Source: CAYWWY01 sp964580185
Lineage (GTDB): Bacteria; Thermotogota; Thermotogae; MWEM01
Length of the DNA: 64,000 bases
Assembly (NCBI GenBank): GCA_964580185.1
Contig: CAZOJQ010000001.1
Coordinates: forward strand, 1-64,000
Reading direction: 5' to 3'
Position 1 is the first letter of the stretch. Each line of letters begins with the position of its first letter. The notes under the pieces are model-generated. The model saw only the letters and a list, made by a program, of their open reading frames with translations. It ran no database searches and was not told the origin of the DNA. Position numbers and translations under genes: made by a program. Shown here in pieces: positions 26,834-35,789 of the stretch.

Positions 26834-27109
26834 ATGGCTATAGGCAGCGGGGGAAACAAGGAATCTCCCCGGGAAATCTACTCAGCTGTACTTGACCGAT
26901 TCGTCGAGTGCCCCATTCATGGTTGTTCTCGATCCATTGAACGACATATCGAATGGAAAGAGATAGCAGATGTTCTCAACGATAAAAATGCCATCGTGAT
27001 TCACCAACCTAATCAAAGGTTTCGCTTAACTGCTAAGGGGTTTTGCGTTGTTTTGGAGTATCGGAACGGAACATTTCGAATCGTGACAGTATATCGAAAT
27101 GGTTTATGA
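26834..27109 (+). CDS. Small DUF4258-like protein
   Basis: A 91-aa protein starting two bases after trmB. The pattern E-R-H-I-E-W-K-E-I followed by R-F-R-L, then L-E-Y-R-N-G-T-F-R-I-V-T-V-Y, resembles the DUF4258 family (RelE/BrnT-like fold). These are often taken for toxin-like proteins, but no antitoxin gene is adjacent, and it sits inside a housekeeping run, so a toxin role is doubtful. It overlaps the open part of the next frame but not the start I chose for it. Function unknown. Confidence 0.6.
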   Translation: MAIGSGGNKESPREIYSAVLDRFVECPIHGCSRSIERHIEWKEIADVLNDKNAIVIHQPNQRFRLTAKGFCVVLEYRNGTFRIVTVYRNGL

Positions 27110-27122
27110 GAGGAGCATGAAA

Positions 27123-30005
27123 ATGCGCCATCAATGGTTCTTTCTTCTTTTTTGCCTTTGCTTTCTTTGTAGCGCCACATATGCAGTGGAATGGGTCCGA
27201 GATATTACTCCCCTTCTTCAAAAACCTGATTCAATGATTGCGGGGCAACGATTGGACCACATAGAAAACCAAATCCATTCGCCCAATACCGGTCGACGAT
27301 ATGTTATTCGTTCTCAAAATGGTTCATTTGTGTATGCTGTTTTGGATGAAACCCAAATGAGGTTCTTCTCTCTTCCTCAATGCGTTCAACTGACATCCGA
27401 CTCGTCAAATGCGCTCCAACGATCCATAATCTTGTACAAACTATTTACAGAAAATCCTTTGGATCCTACTCGCTCTCGGAGTCCCATGACACTGAATCAG
27501 TCATTGATGGAACAGATGGAGCAAATCCATCAGATCATGGACCTTTTCGGAGAGTTGGTTCCAAACCACATGCCGGAACAGCTTTCCCAAATTCAATCGA
27601 TTGCTTCAGGTTTTACCCAACTTGCACAAAGAAATGCCTATCGTATAGATCCTCAAGAAACTTTTCCTAATGACCATTCTCTTTCTCTATTGATCGATAC
27701 GGTAAAAAAATGTCTGCAAAATGCAAAAACATCCATTGATATCCTGTCGATTCCTTTATTATACGAAGCAGTTCGGGATATTCATATCACTCATTGGCAT
27801 CGCACATTCCCTATATGGGTAAACCCAGAGACATTAATCCCTTTAATGGAGCAAGGATTATCGACCCCCCCATATTCATCGGCCTTTGACAGATGGTTTG
27901 ACCCAAGGGCAAGAAAAGAATCCCTGAAATGGCAATCGCATCAGCTCGCAATCAATCTTTATTTTCAGCAAAGCCTTTCTAAAGTGATCGATCAGACCTT
28001 GAAACAGATTACTCTGAACATTTCAAAAACAATGGGTGAATTGGATGTTGCTTTAGCCGAAACATTGCTCACTCAAATCTTGATGTTCCACGTGTTAACC
28101 CTCGATAATGTTCAAATGATTCTAGAGGCCGGTACCGATTCCGCAAGGAAAAAGCTTTCTTCGATCTACCTTATTCCGGAATGGGATGATTTTAGCCAGT
28201 TCCTGTTATGGTATCACGACCTTTGGGATTGGATTCATTCTGTCGGATTTGTTCTTTCATATGAAGGGATGCAAAACGAACAGAGATGGCTGTTTAGCCA
28301 AATTGGTAAACCGGATCTTACTGAGCAAACTGAGCTTGAGCCGATCCTTGTGGAAGGAAAAAGAAGCCCAATTGTTTTTTCCGTTGAAATCCCCGATCAA
28401 AAGGTCCATTTTATCCAACTAAAGTTGGAGGTGCGCTATAGCCAATGGTTTTCCCAGTATTCTGATACCTTTACGAGGTTTTTCCCAGTATATGCGCCTT
28501 ATGGGTCTGAAGGAACCCAAGTCATTTTACCTGACTTTTTTTGGTTTATTGCCAACCATCCAGGCGCATCCATTCTCATGGTGTTGGAATCAATGCTTTT
28601 CGAACGATCGGGTGTTTTATCGTTCAATCTCGATTTTATGGAGTTTTCCGCAAAATCCGGAAAAGCCATCACTCTGAACCCCTATATGAGTTTATGGCGT
28701 ATGGAAATCCCTGAGTTCGTTCTTCAAATTGTCGAAACATTACAAAACCCGTATATGAATTATTTGGAGCGGGTTTTCTTTCCGGATGATCTTCCTTATC
28801 TGCAGCGTCTTTTTGCTAGCCGATCAATTCTTGATCGGTTAATCATCTCGCGCCGTCCTACACAATTATTTATGGTTGATTGTCCATCGGAGGATTCTTT
28901 GCCCTCGATAGCAAAAAACGCAGTGATTCTGATTCACGGAAAACAACAAACCTACGGGTTAGACCCGGATGGTACCCCCATAGGGAATGACTTCCCCGTT
29001 TGGCTCAACCGAGATCGGTACAACACATGGAGTGAATGGTATCCCTTGTTCCTTGAAACCCTTCAACCGATCTATGATTATGACTTCTATGAGTTCATTC
29101 ATGATTCTTCAGTTATCTCAACAAAAGAGTATGGAGAAGGCCTTGCGAAGATCCTAGAAACCCATCATTTTTTTGAAAAATATCAGAAAATCTATTTGAT
29201 CGCTCACAGTCAAGGGGGATTGATTGCTCGGCATGCGGCAAATTCTCCGGTATTCGTAGGAGGAACCGAACGTCTGGCAGGATCTTTTTTTGATCGGATT
29301 TTCACCCTTAATACCCCTCATCTAGGAACTGTCCTTCAAAGCTTTTCTTGTATTGTCAATCCCTTACTTGATCAATGGTTGCATCAGCCCAATGGTCACC
29401 CGGCTGAATTGGACGCTAGCCTATGGGGCCTAATTTGGATGGCGTTGGAGGGGAACATATCCCAAAGCGCTGTAGAGGCATCTATTTCAATGGCTGGCTT
29501 GAAACCCATGTATGTGGGGAAACTGTTTTCGGAGATTGTAGGAATGCTGGATCCGTTTCCCGGAGGAAAATCCATGGAATACTCCGATTTGGAGTTTATC
29601 CATGCGGCTGCAAAAACTCTATATCCTGACTTATCAGATGAGATGGTCTCCTTGATCTTCCCTTTTAATGAAGAATTAGATCAGTTAAATCATTCCGATG
29701 CTTTTTTAGGAAAACTTGTATTGATCGGGTCTCACGTTTCGCACTTGGATGGTCTTGAAACTGTCATGTTCCAAACCCCCTATGCCTTCATGCGTTATGT
29801 AGCGCAAGAAACGTCTCGATCTCAGAATACCGATTATACCCCTCATGGAATAAGCGATGGTGTGGTCCCATTTTTGAGCCAAATGATGGAAGGAATCGAC
29901 TCGGGTCAAAAACGACTGTTCTTTCCCGAACTAGACCATTCTCAGATCACATCGAATCACAAAGTAATTCGTGAAATCATCCGTTTCATAATGGCGGAGG
30001 ACTAA
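27123..30005 (+). CDS. Large secreted protein with C-terminal alpha/beta-hydrolase (lipase/PGAP1-like esterase) domain
   Basis: About 960 aa. A signal peptide (M-R-H-Q-W-F-F-L-L then a Cys/Phe/Leu-rich core ending S-A-T-Y-A) directs export. About 550 residues I do not recognise follow, then a hydrolase domain: oxyanion loop V-I-L-I-H-G-K near residue 600, nucleophile elbow A-H-S-Q-G-G with Ser about 696, T-P-H-L-G as in PGAP1/LipA-type lipases, and a likely catalytic His near 939 in L-D-H-S-Q. It should be a periplasmic or surface esterase/lipase. AGGAG at 27111-27115 selects ATG 27123. Its place between trmB and rnc is unusual. No anchor is evident. Confidence 0.72.
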   Translation: MRHQWFFLLFCLCFLCSATYAVEWVRDITPLLQKPDSMIAGQRLDHIENQIHSPNTGRRYVIRSQNGSFVYAVLDETQMRFFSLPQCVQLTSDSSNALQRSIILYKLFTENPLDPTRSRSPMTLNQSLMEQMEQIHQIMDLFGELVPNHMPEQLSQIQSIASGFTQLAQRNAYRIDPQETFPNDHSLSLLIDTVKKCLQNAKTSIDILSIPLLYEAVRDIHITHWHRTFPIWVNPETLIPLMEQGLSTPPYSSAFDRWFDPRARKESLKWQSHQLAINLYFQQSLSKVIDQTLKQITLNISKTMGELDVALAETLLTQILMFHVLTLDNVQMILEAGTDSARKKLSSIYLIPEWDDFSQFLLWYHDLWDWIHSVGFVLSYEGMQNEQRWLFSQIGKPDLTEQTELEPILVEGKRSPIVFSVEIPDQKVHFIQLKLEVRYSQWFSQYSDTFTRFFPVYAPYGSEGTQVILPDFFWFIANHPGASILMVLESMLFERSGVLSFNLDFMEFSAKSGKAITLNPYMSLWRMEIPEFVLQIVETLQNPYMNYLERVFFPDDLPYLQRLFASRSILDRLIISRRPTQLFMVDCPSEDSLPSIAKNAVILIHGKQQTYGLDPDGTPIGNDFPVWLNRDRYNTWSEWYPLFLETLQPIYDYDFYEFIHDSSVISTKEYGEGLAKILETHHFFEKYQKIYLIAHSQGGLIARHAANSPVFVGGTERLAGSFFDRIFTLNTPHLGTVLQSFSCIVNPLLDQWLHQPNGHPAELDASLWGLIWMALEGNISQSAVEASISMAGLKPMYVGKLFSEIVGMLDPFPGGKSMEYSDLEFIHAAAKTLYPDLSDEMVSLIFPFNEELDQLNHSDAFLGKLVLIGSHVSHLDGLETVMFQTPYAFMRYVAQETSRSQNTDYTPHGISDGVVPFLSQMMEGIDSGQKRLFFPELDHSQITSNHKVIREIIRFIMAED

Positions 30006-30008
30006 TCA

Positions 30009-30791
30009 ATGGGAAACCGAAAAAAGTTCAATATAGAATCGATCTTTGATCCCGATGTTTCCCAAAAAATCCAAGCATTTCAATCTCATGTAAACATCGA
30101 TTTCGATGACCCAGAACTGCTCTTTCGGTCGCTATGCCATACATCCTATGTTCACGAGCAAATTCAGATGGGCAGAGGAGAAAGGATAGAATCGAATGAG
30201 CGTTTGGAGTTTCTTGGCGATTCCGTATTGGGGTTGATCGTGGTCGAAGAGCTTTTTTCTCGGTTCCCAGAGATGGCTGAAGGGTCTTTGGCAAAAATCA
30301 AAGCCGTGATTGCAAGTGAGGCCATCCTTTCGAAAAGCGCTCATTCAATTGGATTGGGGCAATACCTTTTTTTGGGAAAAGGAGAACTCCACTCGGGAGG
30401 CACGGATCGTGATTCCACGCTTGCGGATGCTTTTGAAGCTCTCTGTGGAGCGATTTATTTGGATCAAGGAATCACTACGATTCGAGCATTTCTTCAGCAA
30501 CACCTGTTTCCCTTTATCCAACAAGTAGTGGACCATCGAATGTGGGTTGATCACAAAACCCAGCTTCAGGAAATGACTCAGTATTTGTTTAAGGAATTAC
30601 CCGAATACACACTTTTGAAGGTTGAAGGTCCTCCGCACCAACCTTCCTTCATCGTTCAAGTTTCCATCAATTCAGATGTCTATGCTCAAGCAGTGGGTCG
30701 ATCAAAAAAGGAAGCCGAGCAAAGCGCTGCGATGATCGCATGCAAGAAAATTCGAGAAGAGAACCCTCAACTCGATGCATCTTTTTTATGA
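30009..30791 (+). CDS. rnc: Ribonuclease III
   Basis: Double-stranded-RNA endonuclease for rRNA and mRNA processing, 260 aa. The RNase III signature N-E-R-L-E-F-L-G-D-S-V-L is near residue 60, a second catalytic E/D set is near residues 130-140 (D-A-F-E-A-L-C-G-A), and the C-terminal 70 residues form a dsRNA-binding domain. The N-terminus is about 20 residues longer than in E. coli. GGAGG precedes the ATG, and the stop overlaps the next ATG (ATGA). Confidence 0.96.
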   Translation: MGNRKKFNIESIFDPDVSQKIQAFQSHVNIDFDDPELLFRSLCHTSYVHEQIQMGRGERIESNERLEFLGDSVLGLIVVEELFSRFPEMAEGSLAKIKAVIASEAILSKSAHSIGLGQYLFLGKGELHSGGTDRDSTLADAFEALCGAIYLDQGITTIRAFLQQHLFPFIQQVVDHRMWVDHKTQLQEMTQYLFKELPEYTLLKVEGPPHQPSFIVQVSINSDVYAQAVGRSKKEAEQSAAMIACKKIREENPQLDASFL

Positions 30792-31747
30792 TTATCCCCT
30801 TTTTTTTCCCTTTTGCGGGCTGTCCGAACCGGTGTTCTTTTTGCAATTCATTATCTTTAAACACAGAGAATCATCGATCCATTTCACAATCAGACTTTAA
30901 CCAAAGGATTCTCTCATATTTATGTACCAATCCCGATGGAAAGAAGACTCAAATCGCTTTTTATGGAGGTTGTTTCACACTCATGCCCGTCCATGAACAG
31001 GAGCGGTTTTTGGAATGGGCACAAATTTGGATTCGTAACCAAGCAATCGATTCAATCCGATTTTCCACAATTCCAGTTATGCTTCCAGCTACTCTGATTT
31101 CACTATATAAAGAAACGGGAGTCAAGATTGTGGAATTGGGCATTGAAATCATGGACGATCAAATTCTCAGGATTAATCATCGTCAATATACTGCCAACGA
31201 AGCGCAAAAAGCAATCCGATTCTTCCATAATGAAGGGTTTGACGTAGGGATTCATCTCATGTTCGGCCTTCCGGGAAGTAGTTTTGAGAAAGAGGAATCT
31301 TCTCTACAGAATTGTTTACGCTCCCCCTTTGATTTTGCGCGATTACACCCGACAATCGTTTTTTCGGGGACAGAGCTACACCAGTGGTATCAAACGGGAA
31401 TCTACGTCCCTTTAGATCTTAACGAGGCTGTGAATCGGGTAGCGCTTTTTTCCTATCGATTCAAGGAGCAGGCTAAAAAAAAGGTAATCCAAACGGGGGT
31501 ATTCCTTTCAGAGGCTACGAAACCCATATTGGTTGCAGGCCCCTATGATCCGGCTTTCGGGGATCTCGTTTCTATTCAAGAACAGTGGATTTCATTAAAC
31601 ATCCTTCTGGATCAGGATCAACGAGTCGAAGTTGACCGGAAACGATTCCAAAGGTTTTTCGCTCATCGCGGGTTCTTTCTCGATCGAATGAAATCCATTC
31701 GGTATCAAGAAATCGAAGAAGATCGAATTGAGGTGAGGAGAAGGTGA
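30788..31747 (+). CDS. Radical SAM protein, Elp3/HemN-like
   Basis: A 319-aa radical SAM enzyme with the 4Fe-4S motif G-C-P-N-R-C-S-F-C (CxxxCxxC) near residue 12. A G-G-C-F-type SAM loop follows at A-F-Y-G-G-C-F, then L-G-I-E-I-M and the partial barrel sequence G-I-H-L-M-F-G-L-P-G typical of the COG1243/Elp3-like group. Such genes often lie beside rnc in anaerobes. It has no acetyltransferase domain, unlike true Elp3, so the substrate is unknown. The start is taken at ATG 30788 overlapping the rnc stop; the open frame begins earlier, inside rnc. Confidence 0.85.
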   Translation: MIIPFFFPFAGCPNRCSFCNSLSLNTENHRSISQSDFNQRILSYLCTNPDGKKTQIAFYGGCFTLMPVHEQERFLEWAQIWIRNQAIDSIRFSTIPVMLPATLISLYKETGVKIVELGIEIMDDQILRINHRQYTANEAQKAIRFFHNEGFDVGIHLMFGLPGSSFEKEESSLQNCLRSPFDFARLHPTIVFSGTELHQWYQTGIYVPLDLNEAVNRVALFSYRFKEQAKKKVIQTGVFLSEATKPILVAGPYDPAFGDLVSIQEQWISLNILLDQDQRVEVDRKRFQRFFAHRGFFLDRMKSIRYQEIEEDRIEVRRR

Positions 31748-32772
31748 AAAAAAACGCATTATGGATGCTCGTGATCTGGGTCATATGTTTTTCAATCGGA
31801 TTCTCCAGCAACTTCCGGATTGCTTTGGAGAGTTATCTCCAGAAATCCCCTCTGATGGTGATTGCTGAGCTTCAGTGGCAGAATGCGCAAGACATTTATA
31901 ATGCACAGCTTGTAAGGGCTACGACGAAAATGGATATATTGGCGGCGGATATTCAAAGGTTTGATCGGCTAGAAGAGTACCGTACTGCCAAATGGGAGCA
32001 AGCCTTTCACTTCATGGAAAAAATCATGGAATGGAAGCGGATTCAATCTGAGGTATCTTTGATCGAGAGCCAATTGAAACTTGCCCAAGAGGATGTAACG
32101 AATAAGCAAAGAGCTTTGTCTTTCGGTGGGGTCTCACAGGATGATGTGCAATTAGCAGTTCTTACACTGGAAGCCTCTCAAACCATGTATGATCATTCAA
32201 TTGCGCGGAAGGTCCGGATTGAGCATTATTTAAAGACCCATTTGTTCCTCACCCAGCCCTTTATCTTAGCTCTTCAGCTTCCCGAAATTCAACCGTTATA
32301 TGGAGAACAGATGGTCCAAGCAATATCACAAACAGCCCAAGCGCAAACCTTGAAACTCCAAAAAGAACAGGAAGAATCTCAGCATAGCTTACTTGCTACG
32401 GGGGGCTCAAGCAGTTATCAAACGGAAATCGCGCGACGAAACGCGCGGGCTCGCGATCTGGAACTAGCAGTATTCCTGATTCAATCAGAAATCACGATTC
32501 ATGAGTCTTTTGAGATGATTCATGTGGCTTTTTCATTGCTGGATACAGGGAACAAGCAGAGACAAGTTCTTCAAAACCAATCGGAACGCATTCAGGAAGG
32601 ATTCCGAAAAGGAGTCCTGTCAACGAGAGAGTATTATGAGCATCTGATTCGATTGTACCAGTATGAGTTGAAACAGATTGATTTGGAATTGCAAGCCATC
32701 CAAGCCATGAAACTCCTTCTTCCTTGGATTAGTCAAGACCCAGTAGGAGCTTTGAACCAATGGGTTCGGTAA
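31744..32772 (+). CDS. TolC-like outer-membrane efflux/coiled-coil protein (probable)
   Basis: A 342-aa exported protein. The N-terminus (K-K-N then a hydrophobic core ending S-I-G-F-S-S) is a signal peptide or anchor. The rest is almost entirely helical with long heptad-like stretches and the Q-x-x-A-x-x-x-Y and L-E-A-S-Q type pattern of TolC-family helices. It is shorter than TolC (about 450), so it may be a single-repeat relative. No MFP or pump gene is near. The start GTG 31744 overlaps the previous stop. Fold assignment is inference. Confidence 0.5.
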   Translation: MKKNALWMLVIWVICFSIGFSSNFRIALESYLQKSPLMVIAELQWQNAQDIYNAQLVRATTKMDILAADIQRFDRLEEYRTAKWEQAFHFMEKIMEWKRIQSEVSLIESQLKLAQEDVTNKQRALSFGGVSQDDVQLAVLTLEASQTMYDHSIARKVRIEHYLKTHLFLTQPFILALQLPEIQPLYGEQMVQAISQTAQAQTLKLQKEQEESQHSLLATGGSSSYQTEIARRNARARDLELAVFLIQSEITIHESFEMIHVAFSLLDTGNKQRQVLQNQSERIQEGFRKGVLSTREYYEHLIRLYQYELKQIDLELQAIQAMKLLLPWISQDPVGALNQWVR

Positions 32773-32841
32773 TGCCCAGCTTGAATCATCCGATAATATG
32801 CTAGCGCATGATCATTCGTTTGGATTCTCTGAGGTGAAGCA

Positions 32842-35490
32842 ATGAATGGAATCGGTTCTATTCAGATTTCTCATACTACTGGTAAGCCAGCCTTAATTAA
32901 AGACTCCGGGCAACTCGGAAAGATTGTATCCATAACTGGCGGAAAAGCCGAAGTGTTGGTTGGGGATCAGATTGTTACGATTGAAGTTCAAAATCCTGGC
33001 CGATTGAAACCAGGAGATGTGATTCAGCTTTTTTTCGATGGCGAACTCAACTCGAACCATAAAACGCAAATCTCCAATCCGCTTCATGCGAAGCTTTTGG
33101 ATATTATAACCCTTTCTTTTCCCGTCCCTATTTCCTCGACCGTCGAACAGATCATCCAAGGGATGGGAGAGGAAGTAAAAGTGCAACTGTATAAAGCGAC
33201 TTCAGAAATTATGGGTATTGTTCGACAGCTTACTGCTCAAAACTTTGCGGAAACAATGATCCAAACGAATGAAACCTTAAAAAACGTTGAGAACCTATTG
33301 GATGATCGATTTCCGTTTGGGCGGAGAATTATAGAAATGGCGTTTCGGGCAAAGGCAATGGGCGCAAGTTGGGATCAAATGCCAAAAGAGGTTAAAGAAG
33401 CGTTGGTAAAGCAATTCATTTTCTATGATCAGAAGTGGGTAAATAAAGGGGACGATCGATCCGATCAGATGATTGTCCCGCAATCAGTTCGAAAGATATC
33501 GATCGATGATCCTTCCTTGATCCGACTTCCAAAAAAAGAGGGAAATCCGCCCATTCTTCAGTCGATGGAATCTTTTTTTTCGATCAGAACTACTCCGTCT
33601 TCTGTCCGTTTCAATCCTAATTTGACTCAGATCCCTTCCTCAGCAGCGTTCCAACCGCAGCTCAATATTTTGCATCAAACGCTAGGCTCACTTCAACCCG
33701 AAATACCCCCTAGGGATCATCATGCCTTAACCCTCGAACAACCTCGCCCCTCATTTGAACCAAAGTCTTCGCACCATCCTATCGATTGGAATGGCGGAAA
33801 AGAACCAATCAATGCAAAGCATGAGGATCAACTGAATGATCGATTATCTCGGCAACCCCAAAAATCCGATTTACCCGAACCGCTCTCAAAAGAGCTACCA
33901 ACAATCAACCAAAAAGTTCGGAACCTTTCAAGATCCGGCCAAAAAGCGGTATCGATCAATGAGGGACTACTTCCAAAAGACTTGAAAAATCCCATAACCA
34001 CGACGCAGGACCTTTCGCAGAAAACGATTCGGCCTAGTTCAGCTCATCGACCCGCCGATCTTCCCTCAAATAACGAACCTCCCCGAATGCTGTTGGAAAA
34101 AAACCGAGATTTCTTTGTTCCTGGATTTCGACATGCCCATTCTTACAACCCCAGTTTCCTCAGTTCTATCCATTCGAATCCTTCCGAACAACCGATGTCA
34201 AGAGAAGTAGCCCGATGGATTGATATCTTTGTCCAGCTGTTGAAAGAGGGTGTATCGGAACCTGCTCAACTTAAGAAATGGGCTCTTTCCATGATTCCCT
34301 TTCTTCCAAGTGATAAGGAGGAAATCAGCCCCAAACATGTCGTAACGCCTTGGGAGGCAAAGATCCACTCGATCCTTGGGAGCAGGTTGGTTCATCAGGG
34401 AGAAAGGGATCAAAGAATCGGATCGGAACCTCTGAATCGATCCGTTCTGCCATCGGCTTCTCAAATATCCCACTCGATCTCAGAAACAATGAACCAGTGG
34501 GAAGCGAAAGGAATGGAACAGCCTGTTCGCGAATCAATTGCCAAGGAATGGGTTAGGATCATCAATGAATCGGAACGACTCAATGAATTCCGACCGGTTT
34601 TTTTTCAGAAAGCGATGGAATTATTCCTGGAAAGCCTTTCAGGGCGGTTGGAAGGACCCGAAGAATCCAAAGAACGGATTCTGATGGATATTCGCCAATG
34701 GATGGCTAAATGGGTACTCATGAGAGAACCCGATTCTCCCAAGCATACAGACCCTTCCGAAAAACTGCAACGAATTCCCAATTCAGATGCAGAGAAACCC
34801 CAAACCAATTCTGGGATACCGAGCGGAAAGAAAGAGATTTTTTCTCCAAATTCGTTGGGAAAAACACCTCAAACCGATTCTTCTTCCGTTTCTGATCGAA
34901 TAAACCCGAACAAGAGTATTTCGGAAGGGGTTGTGCTTACTCCAACCGCTCGCGAAAACCCTCAACCCCTACCCCCTGAAAGGGAGATAGGCCAATCGCC
35001 TAACCCTACTGGTACCAATGATTCAATGTTTGCCAGAGAGCGGCTTGAACCACAACAATTGTCAACAATGAGTTTTCTTCGCTTGATGAATTTTTCTACC
35101 CACACCGACTTGGCTACTCTGTATACGGCTGCTTTTGCTCTAGAGTCTTTTCAATGCCGAATTGACTGGGTAGAGAAAAAACAGTATAAAGAGGGATACG
35201 ACACAAAAAAAACCTACCGGATCATGATTGATGTCCAAACAGGACGGCTTGGAGAAGTATTGATCGACAGTTATTTTCGAAATCACCAGATGGAACTCTT
35301 TTTATATGCCGAACCTGACCATCAGAACACATTGACGCATCATTCTTCAACTCTCTATCAACGACTCCGTTCCGAGGGATTCGAGGTTAGAGGGATCTTT
35401 ATTCGCAATATCCCCAATCAAGATCAGCTTTTAGAAAAGCGAATTCAAATGCTGACAGGAATGGATGGGAGGTTTACTGGGATGGGGTAA
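32842..35490 (+). CDS. fliK: FliK-like flagellar hook-length control protein
   Basis: 882 aa. The first ~130 residues and the long middle (residues 200-700) are Pro/Ser/Gln/Asn-rich and low in order, as the ruler region of FliK is. The last ~130 residues, including R-I-M-I-D-V-Q-T-G-R-L-G-E-V and L-Y-Q-R-L-R-S-E-G-F, fit the Flg_hook (FliK C-terminal) domain that switches FlhB specificity. The length is large for FliK (usually 400-650). It is followed by an FlhB-C-like frame with no start codon. The G4 run at 35484-35487 just before the TAA stop is a possible frameshift site. Confidence 0.78.
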   Translation: MNGIGSIQISHTTGKPALIKDSGQLGKIVSITGGKAEVLVGDQIVTIEVQNPGRLKPGDVIQLFFDGELNSNHKTQISNPLHAKLLDIITLSFPVPISSTVEQIIQGMGEEVKVQLYKATSEIMGIVRQLTAQNFAETMIQTNETLKNVENLLDDRFPFGRRIIEMAFRAKAMGASWDQMPKEVKEALVKQFIFYDQKWVNKGDDRSDQMIVPQSVRKISIDDPSLIRLPKKEGNPPILQSMESFFSIRTTPSSVRFNPNLTQIPSSAAFQPQLNILHQTLGSLQPEIPPRDHHALTLEQPRPSFEPKSSHHPIDWNGGKEPINAKHEDQLNDRLSRQPQKSDLPEPLSKELPTINQKVRNLSRSGQKAVSINEGLLPKDLKNPITTTQDLSQKTIRPSSAHRPADLPSNNEPPRMLLEKNRDFFVPGFRHAHSYNPSFLSSIHSNPSEQPMSREVARWIDIFVQLLKEGVSEPAQLKKWALSMIPFLPSDKEEISPKHVVTPWEAKIHSILGSRLVHQGERDQRIGSEPLNRSVLPSASQISHSISETMNQWEAKGMEQPVRESIAKEWVRIINESERLNEFRPVFFQKAMELFLESLSGRLEGPEESKERILMDIRQWMAKWVLMREPDSPKHTDPSEKLQRIPNSDAEKPQTNSGIPSGKKEIFSPNSLGKTPQTDSSSVSDRINPNKSISEGVVLTPTARENPQPLPPEREIGQSPNPTGTNDSMFARERLEPQQLSTMSFLRLMNFSTHTDLATLYTAAFALESFQCRIDWVEKKQYKEGYDTKKTYRIMIDVQTGRLGEVLIDSYFRNHQMELFLYAEPDHQNTLTHHSSTLYQRLRSEGFEVRGIFIRNIPNQDQLLEKRIQMLTGMDGRFTGMG

Positions 35491-35789
35491 ATGAAGAGAA
35501 CTCCCAAAATCCTTCCGATCGGAAAGATCCTGCTTCACTCAGCGCTGTTGCGCTAAAGTACGAACAAGAGCAAGATATAGCCCCAAAAGTTATTGCGCAA
35601 GCGAAAGGGGAACTCGCAAAAAAGATTGTTGAAATCGCAATCGAACACAATATCCCGATTTATAAAGATGCGATCCTTGTGGAAAAACTGCTCGAGTTGG
35701 ATTACTATTCCGAAATCCCTGAAGATCTGTACCGAGCCGTTGCCCAAGTAATTGCTTATGTATATCAAGTAGGAGGGATGAAATTTTGA
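35482..35789 (+). CDS. FlhB C-terminal (EscU/YscU-type switch) domain, start codon missing; likely -1 frameshift product of fliK
   Basis: In the frame beginning GGG at 35484 the translation includes A-V-A-L-K-Y-E, A-P-K-V-I-A and I-P-I-Y-K-D-A-I-L-V-E-K-L-L, then E-I-P-E-D-L-Y-R-A-V-A-Q-V. This is the YlqH-type small FlhB-C-like protein known from other flagellated bacteria. About 97 codons are open to TGA at 35787. Upstream in frame, back to a TAG at 35388, there is no ATG, GTG, TTG, CTG or ATN codon. The frame is -1 relative to fliK, and fliK ends ATG-GGG-TAA, so a one-base slip on GGGG would join the two. A sequencing or assembly indel is the main alternative. Confidence 0.72.

Noticed and set aside
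26834..27109. Toxin-antitoxin system at the DUF4258-like gene
   Set aside because: No antitoxin-like gene on either side; both neighbours have other clear roles.
32795..32815. Near-palindrome ATGCTAGCGCAT upstream of fliK
   Set aside because: A single imperfect copy with no promoter or known operator form; could be chance.
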